DNA from: Granulosicoccus sp045106855
GTDB taxonomy: Bacteria; Pseudomonadota; Gammaproteobacteria; Granulosicoccales; Granulosicoccaceae
Assembly: GCA_045106855.1 (NCBI GenBank)
Contig: JBGCFI010000023.1
Coordinates: 186,001 to 250,000, forward strand
Reading direction: 5' to 3'
DNA length: 64,000 nucleotides
This document shows, piece after piece, positions 1 to 8,276 of this stretch. Below the pieces are notes generated by a model that did not search any database, was not told where the DNA came from, and saw only the letters and a program-made list of their open reading frames with translations. The first letter of the stretch is position 1. Each line of letters opens with the position of its first letter. The position numbers and the translations under genes were made by a program.

Positions 1-2
1 AC

Positions 3-629
3 GTCTGGGATAAAATAGTATCGGTGGTAACTCAACCGGGCGTTGACTTCAGTCATACAGCCGTGCGTCGTTTTGATCCTGCGGAGGCAGAAGAATTGTC
101 AAATGCGGTCAAAAACATACCGCGAATGACATTTGAAGCACACTCGACCGACTATCAACCTACCGAGGCTTTACATGAGTTAGTTGAGCGACACTTTTTC
201 TTTCTAAAAGTTGGGCCGGAGCTAACATTCAGAATGCGCGAAGCAGTATTCGCGTTGTCGCTCATAGAACAGCAACTGGTTGACCTGGATAAGCAATCAA
301 CAGTAATGCAAGTTTTGGATCAAGCGATGGAGGAAAATCCAAACCATTGGAATCAATACTATCAAGGAGATCCGGCAGCAGTAGAGCGGCTTAAGCACTT
401 TAGCTATAGTGATAGGATTCGTTACTACTGGGCTATTCCTCAAGTACAAAAAGCCCTGAACTCGCTATGCTCAATGATCAACGCGACAGAAGTTCCGGAG
501 ACTATCATTTCACAATATTTCCCTGCAAGGCAATTTGGCAGCCTTTCGACTACTGCAGAATTATTGATTCAGGAGCATGTAGAGTTGTGCATAGAGAGAT
601 ACTACAATGCATGCGGGTATAGGAGCTAA
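3..629 (+). CDS. D-tagatose-bisphosphate aldolase, class II, non-catalytic subunit (C-terminal part)
   Basis: This is the C-terminal ~208 residues of a GatZ/KbaZ-type protein. The frame is open to the window edge, so the GTG at 24 is an internal Val codon (VVTQPGVDF) and not the start. Recognisable family segments are QPGVDFSHTAVRRF near the visible N-terminus, the RIRYYW block followed by VQKAL, and the LISQY-like IISQYFPARQ segment near the end. In the known family this subunit stabilises the catalytic GatY/KbaY aldolase, which splits tagatose-1,6-bisphosphate in galactitol, tagatose or N-acetylgalactosamine breakdown. It converges on the sulfatase transport operon downstream, which hints at galactose- or galactosamine-type sugars there, but that link is inference. 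Confidence 0.85.
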   Translation, partial: VWDKIVSVVTQPGVDFSHTAVRRFDPAEAEELSNAVKNIPRMTFEAHSTDYQPTEALHELVERHFFFLKVGPELTFRMREAVFALSLIEQQLVDLDKQSTVMQVLDQAMEENPNHWNQYYQGDPAAVERLKHFSYSDRIRYYWAIPQVQKALNSLCSMINATEVPETIISQYFPARQFGSLSTTAELLIQEHVELCIERYYNACGYRS

Positions 630-660
630 CGTTGCCCTTTCACCTCATGGTATGAAAATA

Positions 661-744
661 TCATCTCCACGAAGGCGGAGACCAGGTGCCCTTGGGGTAT
701 CCATTTGTGGCGTACACAGATTCCCGCGTCCGCGGGAATGACGG
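661..744. repeat. REP/BIME-like paired palindrome
   Basis: The right half holds a perfect hairpin, ATTCCCGCGTCCGCGGGAAT at 720-739, followed by GACGG. The left half (661-685, TCATCTCCACGAAGGCGGAG) is a degenerate inverted copy of the same motif. This is the shape of the widespread TCATTCCCGCG...CGGGAAT repeat family that sits between genes in many proteobacteria. It lies just after the aldolase subunit gene and could act in transcript end protection. It merges directly into the tandem repeat that follows. Confidence 0.6.
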
Positions 745-893
745 TGGCGAGGGTGTGACGGTAGCTCGGGGGTATGACGGTAGCTCGGGGGTATGACGGT
801 AGCTCGGGGGTATGACGGTAGCACGGGTGTGACGGTAGCACAGGTGTGACGGTAGCACCGGTGTGACGGTGGCGCGGGTGTGACGGTGGCGCG
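739..893. repeat. 17/19-bp tandem repeat (minisatellite)
   Basis: About nine head-to-tail units begin TGACGGT. There is one 17-bp unit (739-755), three identical 19-bp units TGACGGTAGCTCGGGGGTA (756-812), four 17-bp units of the type TGACGGTAGCACGGGTG (813-880) and a partial unit (881-893). The first unit starts inside the hairpin above, so the array appears to have grown out of the REP-like element. Both minus-strand frames stay open through it only because the unit lacks stop codons; the resulting HRHT/ATVTP repeats are not a protein. Confidence 0.85.
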
Positions 894-1176
894 TTTTCTG
901 CCGTTGGCAATGGGCGCTTGATGGAAGTGCAGGATCGAAGGACATAGGGACGCTCCATATCAGATCAAGTACCGACATTAGTAATTATCCCTATCAAAGA
1001 ATATCTGCAGCCTCAACTGAAGGCCAACCAGTTTATCTTCGGCGTTTCAACTCTCCATGGGTGACTCGTTTGGATCTATCTGCTGAATAATGAATAGGCT
1101 CAATCTTGTATTCATCCCACCCTTGTTTTACAAGCCCTAAACCATGCAGGCCAAAGCTTACGCACCATCGCTTAGC
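894..1176. other. Intergenic DNA between the repeat and the sulfatase operon end
   Basis: No gene, strong hairpin or promoter is recognisable here. With the preceding repeats it makes a 547-bp gap between the convergent aldolase subunit and sulfatase genes. Confidence 0.5.
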
Positions 1177-2655
1177 TCAGCAAGGACGAGATTTTCTCAC
1201 CATCCTGTCCTCCGTTTCACACAGAGTATCCAGCAACAAAGTTTTCATCTGTCGTCTTTTTAAGGCGTATTCCGGCGTGTTGAAAAGATTGTTCAATTCT
1301 TCAGGATCAGTATTCAAATTATACAATTCACCGTCACGTTCATTTCCACATGCAGGCTGACCATGCCAGATAACAAGCTTCCAGTTTTCATGGCGCAGCA
1401 TGGTTGTCATTATCAGCGGATCAGTAACAAAACCGCCGAAACGGTATTCGCACAAGGCCCAGGGCCGGAAAGTCTTATCCTTACCTAACATTAGCGGCAA
1501 AAGAGACCGCCCTTGAACACCGGCGTCGGGTTTACAACCACAGACATCCATAATAGTTGCCGTCAGGTCAATCCACTGCACTATGTTGGATACGGTCGTG
1601 TTCTGTGGAATTGTTTCAGGCCAGCTGACTATCAAAGGCACACGCGTAAGATCATCGTAAAGTTGCGGTCCTTTCAGTAGTTGCTGATGGTTACCCAACA
1701 TCTCACCATGATCGGATGTGAAAACCACCAGCGTATCCTCAGCGAGGCCATTTGCGTGTACAGCCTCGACTATTCGTCCTACCTCATGGTCGATCAGCGC
1801 TATCATGGCCCAGTATTGCGCGCGAATTTCTCTGATTTCCTCAGAGGTGTAGTCTTGAAAGCCCGGTGCTGTGCCGCTATAGCTTTTTTCAGAATAAGCA
1901 CGATGAGGCTGTGGCTTTTCATCCAGCTCATCCTGTTTGGTAATGGGATCGGGAATAGCGTCCGCATCGATTCTATTACGGAATTCTTCTGGTGCACCAA
2001 ATGAATGATGCGGATCAAAGAAGTTGGCCATGAGAAAAAACGGTTCATCGTCACCACGTTGCGTATTGATGAAATCAATTGCACGCTCGCCTACCCAGTG
2101 CGAATAATGAGCTTCGGCAGACACATGATCTATAGGTGTACCTGTGCGGGCACGATTACTGTATTCCGTGTTTTCGTTCGCACCAGTATCTGGAAATACT
2201 TCCTGATAGACTTGTGGCTGTGTCGCCCTTAGCCAACGATGGTAGTCGTTCTCCAAGGCACGATGGTTTGGTCCGTGAGCCCATTCGAATACGCGATAGC
2301 CATCATCCTGCCGAGGCTCTGTTCGCCAAGTGTCGCAAGGACTCAGGTGCTGCTTACCGATCATGCCACAATCGTAGCCTGCATCGGCCAAAGCTCGCGT
2401 GAACATGCGCTGGCCTTCAGGTAGCGGTACACCATTTGCGTAAAGGCCGTGATTAAACGCGTACTTGCCTGTGAACAACGATGCCCTTGATGGGCTACAC
2501 ACGGGACTCTGAACATAGCAGGCTTCAAACAGCACCCCTCGTGTAGCCAGGGAGTCAAGATTTGGCGTAACTGCCCAATTCGCACCCGTGCAACCCAGAC
2601 TATCGCTGCGTTGCTGGTCAGTACAAATTAAGAGTATGTTGGGTCTTTTTTTCAT
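1177..2655 (-). CDS. Sulfatase (arylsulfatase-type, cytoplasmic)
   Basis: A 492-residue sulfatase of the alkaline-phosphatase fold. The formylglycine motif is intact: C53-S-P-S-R57. The N-terminal metal ligand lies in CTDQQRSD (D13), a conserved K101/H103 pair is in GMIGKQH, and the late metal ligands are D315-H316 in FTSDHGE. No signal peptide precedes the core, so it should act in the cytoplasm, where the cysteine needs a formylglycine-generating enzyme that is not in this window. The ATG at 2655 is chosen because the family start (MKKRPNILL) aligns there and it lies 7 bp after the upstream stop. It is the last gene of the operon and resembles the preceding degenerate copy, sharing for instance the WAHGP segment. 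Substrate unknown; a sulfated carbohydrate is likely from context. Confidence 0.9.
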   Translation of the reverse strand: MKKRPNILLICTDQQRSDSLGCTGANWAVTPNLDSLATRGVLFEACYVQSPVCSPSRASLFTGKYAFNHGLYANGVPLPEGQRMFTRALADAGYDCGMIGKQHLSPCDTWRTEPRQDDGYRVFEWAHGPNHRALENDYHRWLRATQPQVYQEVFPDTGANENTEYSNRARTGTPIDHVSAEAHYSHWVGERAIDFINTQRGDDEPFFLMANFFDPHHSFGAPEEFRNRIDADAIPDPITKQDELDEKPQPHRAYSEKSYSGTAPGFQDYTSEEIREIRAQYWAMIALIDHEVGRIVEAVHANGLAEDTLVVFTSDHGEMLGNHQQLLKGPQLYDDLTRVPLIVSWPETIPQNTTVSNIVQWIDLTATIMDVCGCKPDAGVQGRSLLPLMLGKDKTFRPWALCEYRFGGFVTDPLIMTTMLRHENWKLVIWHGQPACGNERDGELYNLNTDPEELNNLFNTPEYALKRRQMKTLLLDTLCETEDRMVRKSRPC

Positions 2656-2662
2656 GATAGCG

Positions 2663-3910
2663 CTAGAATTTTGCAATCCGGGGCTCAGTGCGATCCTCAA
2701 GCGCAACACGTGTATCTATCATCAAATCTATCATGGCCTCCAGATTGTCTTGATGAGCCGCTACCCCTGCCAGATTATCCGACTCCGTATTGTCCAGCAT
2801 AAGGTTATACAATTGATAACTCGGCGTTCCCTCTGTCATAGTAACCTCGTGATTTATCACCAATTTCCATTCTTGTGTACACAAAGCGCTTTGATGCGGT
2901 AAATGCGGCGAACGAAGACGCGACAATGACCACGCTCTAGGCGCAGTCGTAAACAGGCAACGGCCTTGAATACGCTTTGGCGTGCTCATTTGTGTTGCAT
3001 TGAACAGCGTGGGAGCAATATCCATAGTAGATACAATCTCGTCCACTGTATTGGCTGGCCACTGGGGTGCACTTATCATCAATGGAACCTTGATTGCCTC
3101 GTTATGCATACACTGTGGCCATTTGCCCTGGGGCATATTACCTCGGCCTGCCGTTACGATCACTATCGTGTTATCGGGCAACTTTTCCAGCATGGCAGCC
3201 AAGGCCGTGTCAGCCTGAAGCAATGCTCTTTCATTCAAAGCTTCAACACACAGTTTATCGGGATCGGGCGCACCCATAGATTCCCCTACTACAAAGCCCG
3301 CTACTGCCATAAAGGGATGATCATCGCGACGCTCTTTTAAACATAGGTTGAACTGCTGGCCAATCCACGCATTAAAACTGAAATCATCCGGCAAATCCGC
3401 TATGGCTTTTTTTTGCCAGACTGGAATACGGGTGTCGTCAGGATTGGCTTGCACCGGAAATATTTTTTTGTATGTATCCGTGGCACTATTCTGAAGCCAC
3501 TCAAGGTAGGCATTCTGACGTGATCTGTGCAGTGGTCCGTGTGCCCAATGAACACGATGATATTCACGTAAACGAGCATGTTCTGTGGTCCAGTTTGATA
3601 CACCAGCCAACTGCCTGCGTCCAATAAGCCAAGTGTCATATCCATTGTTGGCAAATCTCTGCGACAGTGTTTTTTCCCTCTCAGGCAATAAAACACCATC
3701 GCTCCAGAGGCGATGGGCAGCTAAATCAAGGCCGGTAAACAACGTAGCACGCGCAGGGCTACTCTCCGGGGAACTGACATAGGCATTAGTAAACACCACA
3801 CTGCTTTTTTGCAAAGCATTAACAGTTGGCAACGATTCCTTTAGCACATCAAGTCTGCTGGCGCTGAGGCTGTCAAAGACAACAAGCAGCACGTTAGGTC
3901 TGAAATTCAT
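2663..3910 (-). CDS. Degenerate sulfatase-like protein, probably catalytically inactive
   Basis: A 415-residue paralogue of the next gene downstream, sharing RPNVLL at the start, ATLFTG, WAHGP and the overall layout. The catalytic motif is S50-S-P-A-R54 instead of C-S-P-S-R, the GKQH segment reads GRRQ, and the SDHG metal-ligand segment reads AGRG (G255-R256). At least four active-site positions are therefore changed although the frame is intact. Serine-type sulfatases exist and are matured by anSME enzymes, but loss of the D-H pair argues against metal binding. It may be a binding or scaffold pseudo-enzyme, or be decaying. The ATG at 3910 fits the family start; a TTG at 3931 in frame is the alternative. 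Confidence 0.8.
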   Translation of the reverse strand: MNFRPNVLLVVFDSLSASRLDVLKESLPTVNALQKSSVVFTNAYVSSPESSPARATLFTGLDLAAHRLWSDGVLLPEREKTLSQRFANNGYDTWLIGRRQLAGVSNWTTEHARLREYHRVHWAHGPLHRSRQNAYLEWLQNSATDTYKKIFPVQANPDDTRIPVWQKKAIADLPDDFSFNAWIGQQFNLCLKERRDDHPFMAVAGFVVGESMGAPDPDKLCVEALNERALLQADTALAAMLEKLPDNTIVIVTAGRGNMPQGKWPQCMHNEAIKVPLMISAPQWPANTVDEIVSTMDIAPTLFNATQMSTPKRIQGRCLFTTAPRAWSLSRLRSPHLPHQSALCTQEWKLVINHEVTMTEGTPSYQLYNLMLDNTESDNLAGVAAHQDNLEAMIDLMIDTRVALEDRTEPRIAKF

Positions 3911-3975
3911 GGTTGATTGTTGCTCACGCAAACTGAATTCTGCTACTTATTTATAGGACTAAATACAGGCTGTAC

Positions 3976-4980
3976 TTATACGATTCTATTACCTGCGGCA
4001 TCAAATCGATGCAAGTTCTCAGTTGCCGGAGTCACAAAGACTGTTTCGCCTATTGGCAAATTCAGTTTGCCCGGTGCCCGAATTGTCATCGTGTCTGATA
4101 TTCCGTTGATGTTAATACGAATAAACGTATCACTACCCAAATGTTCCGACACATCAGCCTGCCCTTCCCAGAGACCGCTATCTGTAGAGATAGACAAGTG
4201 TTCGGGGCGGATACCGATGGTGGTAGCATTGTAAGTAGCCGCACGTTCACCTGAAATGATATTCATCATGGGAGATCCGATAAATTTTGCGACAAAAAGA
4301 TTGCATGGCGTGTCATAGAGTTCCAAGGGACTACCCACCTGTTCGATATGCCCTGCATTCAATACCACAATTTTATCCGCCATGGTCATGGCTTCTACCT
4401 GATCGTGAGTAACATAAATCATCGTGGTCTGTAGACGCCTGTGCAGCTCACTAATTTCCAGTCGCATACCAACTCGCAATGCAGCGTCCAGATTCGATAA
4501 CGGCTCATCAAATAGAAAAGCGGATGGTTCACGTACAATGGCCCGCCCGATGGCGACTCTCTGTCGTTGTCCGCCTGACAGCTGCTTGGGGCGACGATCA
4601 AGATAATCGGTAAGGTTAAGCACTGCGGCTGCGTTATCTATTCTGCGTGCCTGTTCATCACGTGAAAGTCCCGCCATGCGAAGTGGAAAGGCGATGTTCT
4701 GTGCTACCGTGAAGTGTGGATAGAGTGCGTATGATTGAAACACCATAGCGAGTCCTCGCTTACCGGGCGCTTGATCCGTTGCATCATTACCATCGATTTC
4801 AATGATGCCATCAGTGACGTCTTCCAGACCTGCTATTAACCGCAAAAGCGTAGATTTACCACAACCAGACGGACCGACAAAAACAACAAACTCACCTTCG
4901 CCTATCTCAAGATCCAATGGCGGTATTACGTTAACCTTGCCGAAGTTTTTCTTCACTCCTTTGAGCTCAATGAGTCCCAT
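3976..4980 (-). CDS. Carbohydrate ABC transporter ATP-binding protein (MalK/UgpC type)
   Basis: A 334-residue ATPase. It has Walker A GPSGCGKST (about residues 36-44), signature LSGGQRQR, Walker B FLFDEPLSNLD, the H-loop THDQVEA, and a C-terminal TOBE-type domain that ends the protein. This architecture is that of the MalK/UgpC group that energises MalFG-type permeases, and it pairs with the two permeases and the binding protein upstream. The ATG at 4980 has a good AAGGGAG ribosome-binding site and lies directly after the upstream sulfatase stop (4982). An earlier in-frame start at 5010 would overlap that sulfatase and has no support. Confidence 0.93.
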   Translation of the reverse strand: MGLIELKGVKKNFGKVNVIPPLDLEIGEGEFVVFVGPSGCGKSTLLRLIAGLEDVTDGIIEIDGNDATDQAPGKRGLAMVFQSYALYPHFTVAQNIAFPLRMAGLSRDEQARRIDNAAAVLNLTDYLDRRPKQLSGGQRQRVAIGRAIVREPSAFLFDEPLSNLDAALRVGMRLEISELHRRLQTTMIYVTHDQVEAMTMADKIVVLNAGHIEQVGSPLELYDTPCNLFVAKFIGSPMMNIISGERAATYNATTIGIRPEHLSISTDSGLWEGQADVSEHLGSDTFIRININGISDTMTIRAPGKLNLPIGETVFVTPATENLHRFDAAGNRIV

Positions 4981-4981
4981 A

Positions 4982-6472
4982 CTAGCGACTCCCTTCCCGG
5001 TGCTGACCACGAGCCGTGTGCGGTGGTGGCGACATCATGGATTGAGCCCCACTAACACAGGCGTGAATAAAACCTTGTGTTTTCAGGCTACTTTCTGAGC
5101 GCCACTTCAAAATGTCATTGATCATTCGCAAACGTATTGACGCATAGCGTGGATTGTCCCAGAGATTGGTTTGCTCTTTCGGGTCATTGTCTAAATCAAA
5201 CAACTGGCCCTCGTCACTATCCACAAAATGCACAAGTTTTATGCCTCCATCGAGCACCATTGTCATTAGGCGTGTACCGGTTAATAGCGCATCATTTGAA
5301 TGCTCTGCAAATACACGAGTACGTGCCGGAGGTGACGCATCCGTGAAATAAGGTATGAGAGACTGAGCCTCCATCCAATCCGGAACCTTGGTACCTGCCC
5401 AATCAAGAATGGTGGGACCTAAGTCAAACAGCGCGACATTGTCAGCCACAACTTTACCCTCGGGAATTCCGGGACCACTGACAAGCGCCGGCACATGAAC
5501 AGTGGACTGATACATATTCCACTTTTGCGAATGACCATGATCGCCCAGCGCATCGCCGTGATCAGAAGTAAAAACCACTATGGTGTTATCCAGAGCATCA
5601 CGTGCTTTCAGCGCCCCAATTATTTCGCCAACCTGTTTATCAATCATGGTGACGTTGGCGTAGTAATGTGCCCGTTGTCTTCTCGATTGCTCGGCAGTCG
5701 GGTCAGACAAATGCACAACGCCATCGGCATCTTCGCCAAGCATGAATTCTCGTAGGCCTTTCAAGGCTTCTGGCTGGGCCTCCGGATCGGCAGGAATGAC
5801 GTCGGGTAAATCGCGATCGTTGTACATGTCCAGATATTCTTGCGTAGGGTCGTACGGGGGATGAGGCCCGGGTATGCCTACTTGTAAAAAGAACGGCCCG
5901 TCACCGGTATAACGATCAAGCCACCATTTCGCCATTTGACAGGTAAAGACGTCTGGATGCAGGATCTCCTCTTCTTCCCAGATCCACGCGCCAAGTTGTT
6001 CGCCATAATTGTCTTTTCGTCGCTGTGTGACTCGGGAAGGTTTTTCAACACCGCGTAAAAAAAATGCTTTATCCCAATTATCGAGATAGAAAGGCAGGTT
6101 CGGATGGTCGCGATCTTTGTTCTCAGTCACATGACGCTCATGAAAACCGAATGCGCCTTCAATAGGCATGGTGTGCATCTTACCCACGTTAACTGTCCGA
6201 TACCCAGCTTCTGCCAGATCTTTAACCCAGCAATACTGCCAAGGCTCATCGTTGCGAAATACCCCATTGGTATGTGGATAGGTTCCAGTAAATAAAGATG
6301 CACGAGAAGGAGCACAAGATGGCGAGGTAATGTACATGTTTGTAAACGCAGTACCACGCTTGGCCAGTTGATCAAGATTCGGGGTAATCATGTGATCAGC
6401 GCCAAGCGCAGCAACTGTATCAAAGCGCTGTTGATCCGTAATGATAAATACGATATTGGGTTGTTTAGACAT
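4982..6472 (-). CDS. Sulfatase (second type, cytoplasmic)
   Basis: A 496-residue sulfatase only distantly similar to the other two in the operon. Catalytic motif C53-A-P-S-R57, N-terminal ligand in ITDQQRFD, K/H in VGKMH, and the late ligands in FTSDHGD. It has no signal peptide, so desulfation is expected inside the cell. It sits between the second permease (stop at 6475, 2 bp away) and the ATPase, so it is translated as part of the transporter operon. This placement suggests that the imported solute itself carries the sulfate ester. Exact substrate and linkage cannot be read from the sequence. Confidence 0.9.
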   Translation of the reverse strand: MSKQPNIVFIITDQQRFDTVAALGADHMITPNLDQLAKRGTAFTNMYITSPSCAPSRASLFTGTYPHTNGVFRNDEPWQYCWVKDLAEAGYRTVNVGKMHTMPIEGAFGFHERHVTENKDRDHPNLPFYLDNWDKAFFLRGVEKPSRVTQRRKDNYGEQLGAWIWEEEEILHPDVFTCQMAKWWLDRYTGDGPFFLQVGIPGPHPPYDPTQEYLDMYNDRDLPDVIPADPEAQPEALKGLREFMLGEDADGVVHLSDPTAEQSRRQRAHYYANVTMIDKQVGEIIGALKARDALDNTIVVFTSDHGDALGDHGHSQKWNMYQSTVHVPALVSGPGIPEGKVVADNVALFDLGPTILDWAGTKVPDWMEAQSLIPYFTDASPPARTRVFAEHSNDALLTGTRLMTMVLDGGIKLVHFVDSDEGQLFDLDNDPKEQTNLWDNPRYASIRLRMINDILKWRSESSLKTQGFIHACVSGAQSMMSPPPHTARGQHREGSR

Positions 6473-6474
6473 AG

Positions 6475-7305
6475 CTACCCTTTCACAGCCCCGGAAAGTG
6501 ATTGAACGATGTAACGATTAGCCATCGCCATGAGTGGCAGAATAGGCAACGTTAGTGCAATACTGGCAACGGCAATAGATGCCCAGTCAACACTGTCGTA
6601 TGAGATGAAGTTCATAACAGCGACAGGCGCTGTTGCCGTGCCTGACCTGGTAATTATCAGTGCATAGAAAAAATCATTCCAGGCAACCAGAAAAGCCAGT
6701 ATGGCAGCAGCGACCGCACCGGGGCGCGCAGCCGGTAGCGCAATAAGAAAAAAGGCCTTTCCCAACGATGCATCATCCATGATGGCCGCTTCTATCAATT
6801 CGTCCGGCACTTGCGCAAATGAGTTCCACATAGACCAGGTAACCAGTGGCAGGGTTAACGTGACATACGCGAACACAAGACCAATGTAGGTGTCGATCAA
6901 ACCCGTATTGGCATAGAGTAAAAACAGCGGAATGACAAAACCAACAGGTGGCGCCATACGCAATAGCAATAAAATCCAGGAAGCCACAAACTTGCCAGAC
7001 AAACGTGCCTTTGCCAATGCAAAACCGGCAGGCACTCCCACGATCATGGCAAACAGTGTAGATAAGCCAGCGGTAATGAACGAATTAAGCAATGCACCCG
7101 GAAATTCCGAGCGAGTTATTTTGAAATAATTCTGAAGAGTTAACGCGGTGGGACTTTCCCAAATCGGTTCAAAGATAGCAATAGGCGCCCGGAAAGATAA
7201 GATAATAACCCATACGGTTGGAAGCGCTGCAAATACAAGCAGTACCATCATCATGGCAAGACCAATACTGCGTTTTCTTCGAAACTCAAGGCTAGTGTCA
7301 ATCAT
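6475..7305 (-). CDS. Carbohydrate ABC transporter permease (MalG type)
   Basis: A 276-residue inner-membrane permease with about six hydrophobic segments. The cytoplasmic EAA loop that docks on the ATPase is clear (ELIEAAIMDDASLGKAF...LPAARPG). Family usual length is 270-290 residues. It overlaps the upstream permease by 4 bp (start at 7305, upstream stop at 7302), typical of translational coupling. With the MalF-type partner it should form the channel for the sugar delivered by the binding protein at 8277-9551. Confidence 0.93.
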   Translation of the reverse strand: MIDTSLEFRRKRSIGLAMMMVLLVFAALPTVWVIILSFRAPIAIFEPIWESPTALTLQNYFKITRSEFPGALLNSFITAGLSTLFAMIVGVPAGFALAKARLSGKFVASWILLLLRMAPPVGFVIPLFLLYANTGLIDTYIGLVFAYVTLTLPLVTWSMWNSFAQVPDELIEAAIMDDASLGKAFFLIALPAARPGAVAAAILAFLVAWNDFFYALIITRSGTATAPVAVMNFISYDSVDWASIAVASIALTLPILPLMAMANRYIVQSLSGAVKG

Positions 7306-8198
7306 GCGGTCACCCTCTGATTGAGCTTTGCGACATAGAAACTGATAAGCGCTGCCATAAGGAACAGCATGACGGCCACGGCTGCTCCATAAGCCACATT
7401 CGAATTCTGGAACGTTTGAACATAAGCGTAAAAATTAGTCGCCTGAGTGGATCGCCCCGGCCCCCCTTTCGTCATGACAAAGATCATGGGAAAGTGTTTT
7501 AGTGAATCGATAAACCGAAATAGTGTCACCATCAGCAACGCAGGCACGAGCAGTGGTAACGTGATGTATACAAAGGTTCGAATCCGGGTAGCACCGTCTA
7601 TGGCAGCAGCTTCCTCAAGATCAGGCGAGATTCCCTGCAGTGCTGCCATGATTATGAGCATGGCGAACGGAAAATTGGTCCACGTATCTGCCACCACGAT
7701 TGCAAAAATTGCCCCCCACTGACTGGTCAGAAACGCGGGAACAGTAATACCAAAAACATCAAAAAAGGCATTAATGGGTGAAAGTGTCGGTGTGAACAGA
7801 GATAGCCAGATAAGCGCCACCGCTACGTGTGGAACAGCGTAGGGAAGCAAAAACAATACACGCCCCAGCCTCCAACGTCCTGTAATTTTCTGCAAACCAA
7901 TGGCCACAGCGCTGCCAATTAGCACTTGTGCAGCGACACCAAAGAATGACAAGGCCGCCATGACGTAAATTGAATTCATCAATCTTTTGTCAGACAACAT
8001 TTTAACGAAATTACGAAATCCGAATTCCCAGTTGGTACCCCGAATGAGATGGTAGTCACTGAATGACAGGGCGAACATCCCTGCCAAAGGAACAATGGCG
8101 AAAATTCCTACCGCAAGTAATGCGGGCACCATCATGAGGCGATAGCCACGCTGCAACTCGTAGGTTGCGCCTTTACGAAGTGGTGTGATGTTTTTCAT
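7302..8198 (-). CDS. Carbohydrate ABC transporter permease (MalF type)
   Basis: A 298-residue inner-membrane permease with an EAA loop (DLEEAAAIDGATRIRTFVY...LPLLVPA) and about six membrane segments, the UgpA/MalF-like partner of the next gene. It begins 79 bp after the binding-protein stop, and that gap holds a strong stem-loop. The start ATG at 8198 precedes a polar N-terminal stretch (MKNITPLRKG) before the first membrane segment, as usual in this family. Confidence 0.93.
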   Translation of the reverse strand: MKNITPLRKGATYELQRGYRLMMVPALLAVGIFAIVPLAGMFALSFSDYHLIRGTNWEFGFRNFVKMLSDKRLMNSIYVMAALSFFGVAAQVLIGSAVAIGLQKITGRWRLGRVLFLLPYAVPHVAVALIWLSLFTPTLSPINAFFDVFGITVPAFLTSQWGAIFAIVVADTWTNFPFAMLIIMAALQGISPDLEEAAAIDGATRIRTFVYITLPLLVPALLMVTLFRFIDSLKHFPMIFVMTKGGPGRSTQATNFYAYVQTFQNSNVAYGAAVAVMLFLMAALISFYVAKLNQRVTA

Positions 8199-8218
8199 GA
8201 ACGCATTTATCAGCGAGT

Positions 8219-8247
8219 ATCCCGGCAGGCGTTGCGCCTGCCGGGAT
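8219..8247 (-). promoter_or_regulatory. Intercistronic stem-loop after the binding-protein gene
   Basis: A perfect 13-bp inverted repeat, ATCCCGGCAGGCG and its complement, with a 3-base loop. It has no T-tract, so it is not a classical terminator. It lies between binding protein and first permease, the position where malE-malF type operons carry mRNA-stabilising hairpins that keep binding-protein mRNA high relative to permease mRNA. That role here is inference. Confidence 0.7.
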
Positions 8248-8276
8248 CTGCACTGCTTTTCTAACCCTATGAGCGC

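Noticed and set aside
739..893. Possible CRISPR array
   Set aside because: The units are contiguous without unique spacers and no cas genes are present.
626..978. Two overlapping minus-strand frames encoding HRHT/ATVTP repeats
   Set aside because: They are open only because the tandem repeat unit lacks stop codons; there is no ribosome-binding site and no protein family.
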